A stretch of DNA of 64,000 nucleotides from DAHVFY01 sp040388665 (lineage in GTDB: Bacteria; Chlamydiota; Chlamydiia; Chlamydiales; Rhabdochlamydiaceae), in assembly GCA_040388665.1 (NCBI GenBank), contig JAZKBL010000020.1, forward strand, positions 34,199 to 98,198. The letters run 5' to 3'. The position numbers and the translations under genes are program-made. Shown piece by piece: positions 40,695 through 49,114 of this stretch (position 1 is the stretch's first letter; every line of letters starts with the position of its first letter). The notes beneath the pieces are model-generated. The model was not told the DNA's origin and did not search any database. It saw nothing but the letters and a program-made list of their open reading frames with translations.

Positions 40695-41062
40695 TAAAAA
40701 CCTCGTTATTCCAAAATATTATAAACTATTTTAATGTTTTTTGTCAAACTGCAACTATTTTTATATATAATTACTATTTTAAAACGCAACGAATAATAGA
40801 TTTTTTCTTAGTCCAATAAGTGTATCTCATTAAATATTAAATAGTTATCTACTTTCTTTCTGTTTTTCATACATATTTCATATAAAAACTGTTTACACTC
40901 AGTATTGTTTCAAATGAACGAAGATATTCTACCCCCTTAAAAAAGGTTTCCCTAGGAGGGGGAAAAAGATTCTTCAGAAAATAAATTCCATGTATGTTTT
41001 GAAAAATTGAAGAAAAAAGATCACAGGTTAAAGCCTATGCTACGGCTACGAACGGAAAAAAA
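40695..41062. other. AT-rich intergenic stretch with a repeat copy
   Basis: No gene seen. The first 230 bases are strongly AT-rich and would carry the promoter of the membrane-protein gene. Near 40931-40966 a CCCCCT...AGGAGGGGG pairing forms a weak hairpin. The copy of the dispersed repeat is at 41019-41044, and tRNA-Ser follows on the reverse strand. Confidence 0.5.
41019..41044. repeat. Dispersed repeat copy (GATCACAGGTTAAAGCC)
   Basis: GATCACAGGTTAAAGCC is followed by TATGCTACG. The same string, with single changes, opens the palindrome at 38114 and is echoed in the inverted repeats at 11118 and 63791. Only the left half of the palindrome appears to be present here. Confidence 0.6.
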
Positions 41063-41150
41063 TGGCGGAAGAGGTAGGATTCGAACCCACGGTCGGTTGC
41101 CCGACTGCTGTTTTCAAGACAGCCGCGATAGGCCACTCTGCCACTCTTCC
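41063..41150 (-). tRNA. tRNA-Ser (UGA anticodon)
   Basis: Read on the reverse strand, GGAAGAG pairs with CTCTTCC, discriminator G follows and CCA is encoded. The anticodon arm GGCTGTCTTGAAAACAGCAG gives TGA within a seven-base loop. A long variable arm GTCGGGCAACCGAC is present, as tRNA-Ser requires, and the T-arm has TTCGAATC. It reads UCN codons, chiefly UCA. Confidence 0.95.
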
Positions 41151-41178
41151 GCAAGAGTGATAATTCTAGCATAAAGCG

Positions 41179-42198
41179 CTAAAATTGTTCAAGAAAACGT
41201 AGATCGTTTTCTGTAAAAGTTCTGATGTCGGATACGCCATAACGCAAAAGAGCAAGACGTTCGACGCCCATGCCCCAGGCATATCCTGAATAAATTTCTG
41301 GATCGATACCGCCGCTTTTAAGAACCTCTGGATGCACCATTCCTGCGCCGCAGACTTCAAGCCATCCCGTGTGCTTGCATAAACGGCATCCCTCACCGTG
41401 GCATGATGTACATTTCAGATCAACCTCTACCCCAGGTTCAACAAAGGGAAAAAAACTTGGCCTAAAACGCATTTCGACATCTTTGCGAAAAACCTTAGCC
41501 CAAAACTCTTTCATGGTAGCTAGAAGATCAGCAAATGAGACATCTTTATCAATATATAATCCTTCGACTTGATGAAAAAAAACGTGAGAACGAGCACTAA
41601 TCGTTTCGTTGCGGTAGGTAGTACCAGGCGCTACAATTCTAATCGGAGGTTGATGATTTTCCATAACACGTACCTGCACATTCGAGGTGTGTGAGCGGAG
41701 CAGCATTTTTTCATCAATGTAAAACGTATCCTGCATATCGCGTGCGGGGTGATCTGCCGGGTAGTTTAATGCTTCGAAATTGTAATAATCTGAATCAATA
41801 TCGGGACCGTACTGCACGGAAAAGCCCATTCCGGAAAGAATGTCGAGCATGTCGAGGAGCATTTTATACACAGGGTGTACCTTACCCATATGCTGACATC
41901 TACCAGGAAGAGTCACATCGATCTTTTCACGAGAGATCTCTTCTTCTTGCTCTTTTAGTCTTAAGCCTTCAAGAGCTTGATCGCAAAGAAGAGTGATCTC
42001 TTCTTTTAGATCGTTGACACTTTTACCTAAAAGGGGGCGCTCTTCGGCAGAAGCAGAGCGCAGCTCAAGAATCAGTTCTTGCAAAAGTCCTTTTTTTCCA
42101 AGGTACTTTACCTTTAACAGTTCAACGTCTTTAACCTGATGTATCTGGCTTAAATCAGATTGAAACTGTTTACGGATTACAGAAACTTTTTCTTTCAC
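41179..42198 (-). CDS. pheS: Phenylalanyl-tRNA synthetase alpha chain PheS
   Basis: Forms the catalytic half of the alpha2beta2 enzyme. The 339-residue chain has the N-terminal helical coiled-coil (1-90), motif 2 region (RSHTSNVQVRVM and APGTTYRNETISARSHVFFHQVEG) and motif 3 GYAWGMGVERLALLRYG. Length is standard. The order pheS-rplT-rpmI-infC on one strand is as I recall from Chlamydia CT833-CT836. The beta chain gene pheT is not adjacent; in Chlamydia it is also elsewhere. Confidence 0.95.
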   Translation of the reverse strand: MKEKVSVIRKQFQSDLSQIHQVKDVELLKVKYLGKKGLLQELILELRSASAEERPLLGKSVNDLKEEITLLCDQALEGLRLKEQEEEISREKIDVTLPGRCQHMGKVHPVYKMLLDMLDILSGMGFSVQYGPDIDSDYYNFEALNYPADHPARDMQDTFYIDEKMLLRSHTSNVQVRVMENHQPPIRIVAPGTTYRNETISARSHVFFHQVEGLYIDKDVSFADLLATMKEFWAKVFRKDVEMRFRPSFFPFVEPGVEVDLKCTSCHGEGCRLCKHTGWLEVCGAGMVHPEVLKSGGIDPEIYSGYAWGMGVERLALLRYGVSDIRTFTENDLRFLEQF

Positions 42199-42217
42199 AG
42201 CGCTCGCCTTTGATACC

Positions 42218-42574
42218 TTATGCTAATGCTTGTTTTGCTTGAGACGCAATCGCAGCAAAGCTATGCGGATCTCTGATTGCCATATCAGAAAGCATTTTAC
42301 GATTGATTGCGCAACCAGCTTTTGCAAGGCCGCTGATCAGTTTGCTATAAGAAACACCATTGATCTTTGCAGCAACTCCAATACGAACGATCCACAACCT
42401 GCGGAAATCCCGTTTTTTTTGCTTTCTATGTTTATAATTGAACGCTAAAGCGGACATGACTGCATCGGAAGAAAGTCTTAAGTGGTTTTTACGATCTCCT
42501 ACAAAACCTTTTGCAAGTTTGAGAAGACGCTTTCTTTTGCGATTGGCAGCCACTGCATTTGTGACTCTAACCAT
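42218..42574 (-). CDS. rplT: 50S ribosomal protein L20
   Basis: A 118-residue basic protein of the large subunit that binds 23S rRNA early in assembly. RVTNAVAANRKRKRLLKLAKGFVGDRKN and the C-terminal IRDPHSFAAIASQAKQAL are typical, as is the lysine/arginine-rich N-terminal tail. GGAG lies seven bases before ATG 42574. In enteric bacteria L20 represses this operon; whether that holds here is not visible. Confidence 0.95.
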   Translation of the reverse strand: MVRVTNAVAANRKRKRLLKLAKGFVGDRKNHLRLSSDAVMSALAFNYKHRKQKKRDFRRLWIVRIGVAAKINGVSYSKLISGLAKAGCAINRKMLSDMAIRDPHSFAAIASQAKQALA

Positions 42575-42627
42575 ACTAATACTCCATTACTATATATTTT
42601 TACTTACGAGGTAATTGCAAATACCTC

Positions 42628-42831
42628 TTACGCCACACCCATCAAACGGGCGTACATTTTTGTTTGTCCTTTATCAACAAGCTGCGCTTTTTTCAAATGA
42701 CGCTTGCGATTCGAAGACTTTTTAGTCAAAATGTGGCGTTTACCGGGTCTTTGACGTTTTAGCTTACCCGTTCCTGTTACTTTAAACCTGGCTAGGACAG
42801 CCTTTCTCGTTTTCATTTTTACTTTTGTCAC
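42628..42831 (-). CDS. rpmI: 50S ribosomal protein L35
   Basis: A 67-residue basic protein; MKTRKAVLARFKVTGTGKLKRQ and KRHILTKKSSNRKRHLKKAQLV match the family. The start codon is GTG 42831, preceded by TAGG; an in-frame ATG at 42816 would give the shorter MKTRKAV form. Positioned between infC and rplT as usual. Confidence 0.94.
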   Translation of the reverse strand: MTKVKMKTRKAVLARFKVTGTGKLKRQRPGKRHILTKKSSNRKRHLKKAQLVDKGQTKMYARLMGVA

Positions 42832-42851
42832 AGTATACCTACTTAAAATCT

Positions 42852-43361
42852 CTATGGTTTCTTTTTACTACCTGGAGCGAGCACAACAGACAGGCTACGA
42901 CCTAGCATCTTTGGGGGTGCTTCCGGCGTTGCAACGTCTGCAAGTTCCTCGCACAAACCTCGGACAATTTTCATGCCAAACTCAGGATGTTGCATTTCTC
43001 TTCCGCGGAATACGCAGGTGACTCGTACTTTATACCCTTTTTCAACAAATTCACGAGCATGTTTGGTCTTGGTATGAAGATCATGATCATCTGTATTTGG
43101 CTTTAATTTGATCTCTTTAACTTTAACCTGGTGCTGAGCCTTTTTGTTTTCTTTTTCTTTCTTCGTTAGCTGGTATCGAAACTTGCCGTAATCGATAATC
43201 TTACACACAGGTGGATCTGCTGTGGGAGCGATTTCTACAAGATCTAGTCCAACTTGTTCAGCTCGCATTAACGCTTCGCTTGTAGGGATAATCCCCATTT
43301 GGCCGCCATCTTTATCGATGACACGAACTCTTGGTGCACGAATTTCTCTATTTATTCTCAA
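42852..43361 (-). CDS. infC: Translation initiation factor IF-3
   Basis: A 169-residue factor that keeps the ribosomal subunits apart and proofreads the start codon. Both IF-3 halves are present: RINREIRAPRVRVID with LVEIAPTADPPVCKIIDYGKFRYQ, and the C-terminal VRVTCVFRGREMQHPEFG. The reading frame opens at TTG (43361), with a stop codon just before and no ATG or GTG near, so initiation at TTG (or a nearby rare codon) is required. IF-3 genes commonly use rare starts for autoregulation. AGTAGG lies nine bases upstream. Confidence 0.93.
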   Translation of the reverse strand: MRINREIRAPRVRVIDKDGGQMGIIPTSEALMRAEQVGLDLVEIAPTADPPVCKIIDYGKFRYQLTKKEKENKKAQHQVKVKEIKLKPNTDDHDLHTKTKHAREFVEKGYKVRVTCVFRGREMQHPEFGMKIVRGLCEELADVATPEAPPKMLGRSLSVVLAPGSKKKP

Positions 43362-43371
43362 TCAATCATTC

Positions 43372-44856
43372 CTACTTAAATTTTTGAGCCAATGCGTCAA
43401 GACTCACCTGTTCATCTTTTGTCGACCCATAGGCTCTTACCGTGACCGTTTTCAAATTTTTCTCTCGGTCTCCTATAAAGATGCAGTAGGGAACCTTTTC
43501 TATCAAGGCTCCATGCAATCTGCTACCTAATTTTTGCTCCAAGTTGCGATCAACCCCTATACGAAGTCCGAGTGCACTTAGATAAGTAACGCATTCATCA
43601 GCAAATTGTTCGGCATTTTGACTCACAGTAAAAACTCTTGCTTGCTCGGGCGCTAACCATAAAGGAAGCATTCCTTGCCCCTGTTCAATCAAAAGAGCCA
43701 CAATACGTTCAACAGAGCCGAACATCGAGCGTACAAGACACATATGCGCACATGCTATCTCAAGATACGGTCCGGACCAAAACCTTCCTAATCCGTCTTG
43801 AAATCGCAACTCGAGCCTGGGGCCTCGATCAACAAAGGTCTCATCATCGCAATCGTATTCGAGCTCGCAATATTTTAAAGCATTCTCTAAAGCCTCTTTG
43901 GCTTTCTTCCAAGAAGCGTTTTGACGCCCTCTTCCGACACATAAGACAGCTTGCCACTCAAAGCTAAGGATTTTAGAGATTTTAGTAATGAATTGCAAGG
44001 AAGAAATGCTCTCCTGAACCAGATCTCCGGCTCCGCAAAAAATATGTACAATATCTTGCGTTTCACCTTTAGTGGAAAACATCCCCATGAGCTCGTCTTC
44101 AGAGCAACTGCGTTTTAAATAAACCGTTTCGGCAGCACGCGGAGCAAACTCTAGATGGGCTTTCAAAAGTTCTTCTTTTGTAGATATAGCAGGAACTAAA
44201 GGAAATTGAAAACTTTGCTTTATGTGCTCTTTCTTCCACCAATTTAGCAGCGTTTCTCGAATGAAAGCTCCTTTTGGATGCCATTTCCAGAAGCCTTCTT
44301 TATAAGAACTAAAGAGGTCCATCTCTTTTCCTAAAATAATATGATCTATTTCAGGGTAATTTTTAAGTTTTTTAAGATATTCTTTGAGAGCGCTTTTATC
44401 AAAAAAAGCTGTTCCATAGATCCGCGTTACACCATCTCCAAATGTTTTAGCCTCTACTAATTTAAATGAAGCAACTTCTCCGGAATGACGTAAAAAAGAG
44501 GGTTCTGCAAGATCAAAAAAATCTCCCATTTGAAAAATAGAAGCTAGAACCTCTTCAAGATCAAGCGCTTTATCTGCGACGTGAAATTGCTTGCGGTGTT
44601 CAAAGAAAAGAGCTGCATTTTTGGGGACCATCTCTTTGATTTCTATTTTGTAATTTTTTTTAATAACAGCGCGCATCCGCTCTTCTAAAAGCGGTAAAAA
44701 GTCTTTATGAAAAGCAAAAGGAAATGTAAAATCGTAATGGAATCCAAGATGGGAACCAAATCCACCCACTAAGGATGCACCGGGAAATTGCTCAAGCGCT
44801 GCTGCTGCCAAAACTTGTGCCGCAGTTCGCCTTAAAATAGTCAGATTATTTGTCAT
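43372..44856 (-). CDS. Degenerate threonyl-tRNA synthetase homologue
   Basis: A 494-residue ThrRS relative, shorter than the usual about 640. The N-terminal TGS domain is missing. The editing-domain HxxxH and Cys/His zinc-type residues are replaced (RRTAAQVL for HSxAHxL; DLAEPSF for DLCxGPH). The catalytic domain keeps WHPKGAFIRETL and the GSVERIVALL motif 3, but the motif-2 Arg-Asn-Glu of RHRNE is absent (YLKRSCSEDELMG), and the His of the second zinc site is Val. The C-terminal anticodon-binding domain (LPLWLAPEQARVF to TVTVRAYGS) is intact. It sits where thrS precedes infC. Either a non-catalytic paralogue or a very divergent enzyme; it is not obviously broken in frame. Confidence 0.75.
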   Translation of the reverse strand: MTNNLTILRRTAAQVLAAAALEQFPGASLVGGFGSHLGFHYDFTFPFAFHKDFLPLLEERMRAVIKKNYKIEIKEMVPKNAALFFEHRKQFHVADKALDLEEVLASIFQMGDFFDLAEPSFLRHSGEVASFKLVEAKTFGDGVTRIYGTAFFDKSALKEYLKKLKNYPEIDHIILGKEMDLFSSYKEGFWKWHPKGAFIRETLLNWWKKEHIKQSFQFPLVPAISTKEELLKAHLEFAPRAAETVYLKRSCSEDELMGMFSTKGETQDIVHIFCGAGDLVQESISSLQFITKISKILSFEWQAVLCVGRGRQNASWKKAKEALENALKYCELEYDCDDETFVDRGPRLELRFQDGLGRFWSGPYLEIACAHMCLVRSMFGSVERIVALLIEQGQGMLPLWLAPEQARVFTVSQNAEQFADECVTYLSALGLRIGVDRNLEQKLGSRLHGALIEKVPYCIFIGDREKNLKTVTVRAYGSTKDEQVSLDALAQKFK

Positions 44857-44872
44857 TAAAATATATACATGA

Positions 44873-44946
44873 TGGGATATAGCTGACTCGAACAGCTGAC
44901 CTCCACGATGTCAACGTGGCGCTCTAACCAACTGAGCTAATACCCC
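44873..44946 (-). tRNA. tRNA-Val (GAC anticodon)
   Basis: Reverse strand GGGGTAT pairs with ATATCCC (one G-T). The anticodon arm CCACG-TTGACAT-CGTGG gives GAC, reading GUC and GUU. D-arm GCTCAGTTGGTTAGAGC and T-arm AGCTGTTCGAGTCAGCT are standard. Discriminator A is followed by TCA, so CCA is not encoded, unlike tRNA-Ser nearby. Confidence 0.93.
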
Positions 44947-44985
44947 ACAACCAAAACGAGAATCATAACCAAAAACAGGATTTGA

Positions 44986-45552
44986 ATGCTACACCTAAAT
45001 CACATTCGCCTTGCACATTTTTTCTGGGAACATACCCTACTCCCCACAAGCTTTGCTATTGATGCCACCTGCGGCAACGGCAAGGACACCAAGAAATTGG
45101 CTGAATTAACCCCAAATGGCGGGGTTATCGCTCTTGATATCCAGAAAGAGGCTCTAGAGAACACTAAACGATCTCTAGAGGATTCTATGCTGACATCTAA
45201 AATTCATTTCTTCCATCAATCGCACGAGGAATTTCCCCTTTTTGCTTTAGAACTCACTATCTCACTCATTATCTATAACTTAGGTTATCTTCCCGGTGGA
45301 GATAAGTCTTTAACAACGCAGACTTCATCAACTTTAAAAAGCTTATCTCAAGCTCTTTCTTTGATCGTCCCCGGAGGAATGATAAGCGTTACCTGCTATC
45401 CAGGCCATCCTGAAGGGTTAATTGAAAAAAATGCCGTTCTAGAAAAGACTTCTTCTCTTAACCCCGCTCAATTTAGCGCTTACCATTATCATAATATTAT
45501 TTCACCTACAGCTCCAAGCTTACTAATAATTAAGAAGTTAAAACACTATTGA
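44986..45552 (+). CDS. SAM-dependent methyltransferase of the YtqB/MnmM family
   Basis: A 188-residue class I methyltransferase. The SAM site is AIDATCGNGKDTKKLAEL (about residues 24-41) and the family signature YNLGYLPGGDKSLTTQ follows at about 99-114, with a C-terminal VTCYPGHPEG. MnmM of this family adds the methyl of mnm5s2U34 in tRNA in Bacillus; the same role is inferred, not shown. Starts at ATG 44986, 40 bases beyond a divergent tRNA-Val. Confidence 0.82.
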   Translation: MLHLNHIRLAHFFWEHTLLPTSFAIDATCGNGKDTKKLAELTPNGGVIALDIQKEALENTKRSLEDSMLTSKIHFFHQSHEEFPLFALELTISLIIYNLGYLPGGDKSLTTQTSSTLKSLSQALSLIVPGGMISVTCYPGHPEGLIEKNAVLEKTSSLNPAQFSAYHYHNIISPTAPSLLIIKKLKHY

Positions 45553-45602
45553 TTATTTAATTATAATAACGTATAATTATGTATAATAAATGGAATAAAA
45601 AA

Positions 45603-46301
45603 ATGACGCGAAAAAACATAGAAACATGTAATAAACTCGTAAAGCTCGTAGAAGAGATGGAAACGAGACTTGATGACGAACTTGTCATTTTAGATACTGA
45701 AGAAATCCTATTTCAAGAACTAGAAAATACATCACAAGCTCTCGAAAGGCTTCAAGCGCTCGCAAGCCAAGCAGATGACTTTACACAACTGCTTATTGCT
45801 AAAAATGCTGTCATACTTAAAGAAAAAATTCAAAAACTTTATGGCAGAATTCATAACTTAGCGGTGGATGGAGAGTTCATGCTCCTTAGAGTGGAAGCCC
45901 TTTTGCTCGGCAGAGCGCTTATCAAAGAAAACGAGCAAAACATCAATAGCCAGCTGGATGAACTTAAGAGTCATCTAATTTTATTAAAAAATAATTTTAG
46001 ATCCTCTTTACGCAACCAACTCGTACAAAATACTGCCGAACAGTTTCTAGAAAAAGTCCCAGATTTTGAAAATGAAAAAACAACATGCAATGCAGCTGTT
46101 AAGGCTCTTGAAAACAAAATGCAACGCCTTTTAAAAGAAAATCTTTTTGATCATGAAACCTTAAAATTGATCGCTGAAATTCTAGAAGAAGCTGATGAGT
46201 TAAGTTTCGATCAAAGAAGTCAGTTTATCGATAAGCAGATTAAGAATATATTCGCGCACGACCCCGAAATTGCCGAGGCGCTTCTAGCTATGGATCTGTA
46301 A
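45603..46301 (+). CDS. Uncharacterised helical protein
   Basis: A 232-residue acidic, highly helical protein, probably a long coiled coil. It has leucine-rich heptads such as LVEEMETRLDDELVIL and LQALASQADDF, and a C-terminal helical part with FDHETLKLIAEILEEADEL and IKNIFAHDPEIAEALLAM. I start at ATG 45603 (MTRKNIET); ATG 45579 is an alternative with a weak site. No signal peptide. It ends 18 bases inside the convergent folC. The function is unknown. Confidence 0.65.
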   Translation: MTRKNIETCNKLVKLVEEMETRLDDELVILDTEEILFQELENTSQALERLQALASQADDFTQLLIAKNAVILKEKIQKLYGRIHNLAVDGEFMLLRVEALLLGRALIKENEQNINSQLDELKSHLILLKNNFRSSLRNQLVQNTAEQFLEKVPDFENEKTTCNAAVKALENKMQRLLKENLFDHETLKLIAEILEEADELSFDQRSQFIDKQIKNIFAHDPEIAEALLAMDL

Positions 46302-47486
46302 TTTCGCTTCATGCATGATATAAAAACTTCCACACACAATCAATAGCGCTGATTCTTCTTGTGCACATAACATCCCTTGACGAATGCTCGTGTAAGCTTG
46401 AAAATGGCGATAGCCAAGTTCAGTCAAAATCTCTGAAAGCTCTTCTACCGATGCCCCTCTCAATGAAGATGCCTGCACGAGATACATTCTCTCAGCTCTT
46501 TTTGCAATAATATCAAGACACATCTTCAGTTCTTTATCTTTGGACATTCCCAAAAGAACGTGAAAAGGTCTTCCCGGAAAATGAATTTCAACTGCTTGCA
46601 ATAATTTTTCTATCCCATCTTCATTGTGAGCCACATCAAAAATGACATTTCCAATTCTTTCAAAGCGGCAAGATGGCCGGATGTCAATACCCTCTTTTAT
46701 AGCTTCTTCTGGAATCTGAAACTGAGAAGAGATCTGTTTTAGTCCAAGCAGAGTTAAAGCTGTATTTTCAATATCATAAAAATTTGATTCATCCTCAACT
46801 GAAAATAATGGAGCCTGAACAGCTGTAGCGCGTTCCTTTATAGACGTAAAACGCACGCGCGGTCCAACTACAACAGGAATCTTACGTTTAATGATCCCGG
46901 CTTTTTGCTCTGCAATCTTTTCTAAGGTGTCTCCTAGATAATTTTTATGATCTAAACTAATTGAAGTAATCACAGAAAGGCAAGGATCAATGATATTTGT
47001 GCAATCATACGCACCTCCAATCCCAACTTCTATGATAGCGACATCAACTTTTTGGTCTCGAAAGTATTCAAATCCAAGCAATGTCATGATTTCAAAAAAA
47101 CTGATCTCTTCTTTTTCCTCTTCTGCTATTTTTAAAATCTCTTCCGCTTTTTTGCAGAAATAATCTTCAGAAATCATCTCTTCTTGAACTAAAATACGCT
47201 CTTTAAGCGAGTGAATATGAGGGGATGTATAAAGACCTACCTTATAGCCTGAAAGCTGTAAGACGGTTGCAAGTTTTAAACTCACAGACCCTTTACCATT
47301 TGTTCCTGCAACATGAATTGTAGCGTACGCTTGCTGAGGGTTTTTAAGTCTCCTTGCAAACCTTTGCATGGACGATAAATCATAACTAATATCGCTTTTA
47401 CTATGAAGCTCAACAAGACGCTGACTTAAGTCATTAAAAGACCGCAAATTTCCCTCATCCAAAAATCTGATGGAAGATAGACTCAT
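46284..47486 (-). CDS. folC: Folylpolyglutamate/dihydrofolate synthase FolC
   Basis: Ligates glutamate to folates (and dihydropteroate). The 400-residue Mur-ligase-type chain shows ATIHVAGTNGKGSVSLKLATVLQ at the ATP loop (about residues 54-76), the GLYTSPHIHSLKERI segment, VGIGGAYDCTNI and FDVAHNEDGIEKL. Length is typical. Its start lies 32 bases inside the end of the PHP gene, so the two are coupled. Convergent overlap with the helical protein by 18 bases. Confidence 0.93.
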   Translation of the reverse strand: MSLSSIRFLDEGNLRSFNDLSQRLVELHSKSDISYDLSSMQRFARRLKNPQQAYATIHVAGTNGKGSVSLKLATVLQLSGYKVGLYTSPHIHSLKERILVQEEMISEDYFCKKAEEILKIAEEEKEEISFFEIMTLLGFEYFRDQKVDVAIIEVGIGGAYDCTNIIDPCLSVITSISLDHKNYLGDTLEKIAEQKAGIIKRKIPVVVGPRVRFTSIKERATAVQAPLFSVEDESNFYDIENTALTLLGLKQISSQFQIPEEAIKEGIDIRPSCRFERIGNVIFDVAHNEDGIEKLLQAVEIHFPGRPFHVLLGMSKDKELKMCLDIIAKRAERMYLVQASSLRGASVEELSEILTELGYRHFQAYTSIRQGMLCAQEESALLIVCGSFYIMHEAKLQIHS

Positions 47487-48255
47487 CTACCCAAGAGCAC
47501 CCTAAAGGAATATCTGGCTTAATAGTGCCGTGAAAATCAGACCCGCCACTGATTAAAAGGCCTTTTTTTTTCGCAATATCGATCCAGCGTTTTTCTTTAT
47601 CCAATTGGCAGCGACTATAGTAGCATTCAATACCATTAAAAGGAAATTGCAGAATTTCTTTAACAATCCTGCCTTGCTCCAAAAGATGGGGGTGAGCTAA
47701 AAAAGCAAGACCTCCTGCTTTCTGAATGACAGAAATGGTTTCTTCTATAGAAAAAAACTCACTTGGAGCGTAACAAATTTTATTATCCCCTAAATAAAAA
47801 GCAAACGCTTCTTTGATTGATGCGACATATTTTTTTTGTACCATGAGCTGAGCGATATGAGGTCTACCAATTGTGTTGCCTACAAGCTCTTCTTTTTCAA
47901 TAGGCATCGCATGTGTTTTAAGTTTTTCTAAAATTGCTAAATTGCGTTTTTCTCTTCTTTCTTGATGTCGCTTGCAAAACGCGCGCAGTTCAAAATCTTC
48001 TAAACGATAATTATAACCTAAAATATGAACATTGGCATTGCGGAATTGAGAAGAAAATTCAACTCCAGTACCGAGTAGAAGACCTAGTTCTTTGGCCCTT
48101 GGAATGGCTGTTTCATACGCATCGATCGAATCGTGGTCTGTGATAGATAGTCCTTGCAAACCTATTTTCACAGCATGCTCGACTAATTGAACGGGAGAAA
48201 AAGTTCCATCAGAACACGTAGTATGCGCGTGGAGATCAGCACGAAATTTATACAT
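47455..48255 (-). CDS. PHP-domain phosphoesterase
   Basis: A 266-residue metal-dependent hydrolase of the PHP family. The metal site is spread over DLHAHTTCSDGTFSP (about residues 6-20), SITDHDSIDAYE, GVEFSSQF and GGSDFHGTIKPD near the C-terminus. Close relatives include 3',5'-nucleoside bisphosphate phosphatases and RNase-AM-type 5'-exonucleases; the substrate is undetermined. I start at ATG 48255 (MYKFRADLHAH), overlapping the murB stop by eight bases; the GTG frame start five codons earlier is less likely. Confidence 0.88.
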   Translation of the reverse strand: MYKFRADLHAHTTCSDGTFSPVQLVEHAVKIGLQGLSITDHDSIDAYETAIPRAKELGLLLGTGVEFSSQFRNANVHILGYNYRLEDFELRAFCKRHQERREKRNLAILEKLKTHAMPIEKEELVGNTIGRPHIAQLMVQKKYVASIKEAFAFYLGDNKICYAPSEFFSIEETISVIQKAGGLAFLAHPHLLEQGRIVKEILQFPFNGIECYYSRCQLDKEKRWIDIAKKKGLLISGGSDFHGTIKPDIPLGCSWVDESIFHQIFG

Positions 48256-49114
48256 AATATGGTATAGCACGGATTTCCATTTCTAATTCAACACCTGTTT
48301 TTTCCTTTACAGTAGCGCGCACAAGCTCCACAAGCTCCAATACATCTTTAGCTGTTGCTTGATTCTTATTCACGATAAAATTCGCATGAATAAGAGACAC
48401 CTCGGCACCACCCACTTGCCTGCCTTTAAGACCTGATTGCTCAATCAGAGCGCCGGCTGTTAAATTTTGCGGGTTACGAAAAACACACCCAATAGATTTT
48501 TCACCATAGGGCTGTGTCTTTGTGCGGTAAGTAATGATATCAAGCTGTTTTTGACGCGCTGCACAGGCCTCTTGTAAACGAAATCTACCCGCTACGATAG
48601 CCCCTTTTTTCTTTTGAAAACTGGAGGTGCGGTAAGAAAAATCTAATACTGAGCGCTTTAACAAAAGCCTTTCACCTTCAGCAGAAATGTATTCAACTTC
48701 AGAGAGAACATCAGCAGTCTCTGCCCCGTTTGCTCCTGCATTCATATAAATAGCGCCACCGACTGTAGCCGGAATTCCACAAGCAAATTCAAGTCCTGAA
48801 TACCCTTTACGCGCTGTTTGAACACCTAAAAGAGAAAAGCTATATCCGGCGCCTACATAAAATTCATTACCTTCCTGCTTCATGAAGGCGATTTTGTTCA
48901 GAATAACAAGACCATCAAAACCCTTGTCGTCGAAAAGACAGTTCGAACCCTTCCCTATGACAATGTAGGGAAGATTTTGCTCTCGAGCAGATGTTAACAC
49001 AGCACATAATTCCTCAATTTCAGAAACCTCAATAAATACACGCGCCGGACCTCCGATACCAAAGGTAGAAAGCTCAGAAAGTAGCTTGGATGACTGGTAC
49101 TGAATCGGTTTCAT
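48248..49114 (-). CDS. murB: UDP-N-acetylenolpyruvoylglucosamine reductase MurB
   Basis: Reduces UDP-GlcNAc-enolpyruvate to UDP-MurNAc with FAD and NADPH. The type II-like 288-residue form has STFGIGGPARV, GKGSNCLFDD (FAD), GIPATVGGAIYMNAGANG, and SIGCVFRNP with the catalytic Ser/Cys region. Starts at ATG 49114, 41 bases inside nusB. Presence of peptidoglycan genes is normal for chlamydiae, which make a transient division ring. The pair with nusB matches the order in Chlamydia (CT831-CT832). Confidence 0.94.
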   Translation of the reverse strand: MKPIQYQSSKLLSELSTFGIGGPARVFIEVSEIEELCAVLTSAREQNLPYIVIGKGSNCLFDDKGFDGLVILNKIAFMKQEGNEFYVGAGYSFSLLGVQTARKGYSGLEFACGIPATVGGAIYMNAGANGAETADVLSEVEYISAEGERLLLKRSVLDFSYRTSSFQKKKGAIVAGRFRLQEACAARQKQLDIITYRTKTQPYGEKSIGCVFRNPQNLTAGALIEQSGLKGRQVGGAEVSLIHANFIVNKNQATAKDVLELVELVRATVKEKTGVELEMEIRAIPYYV

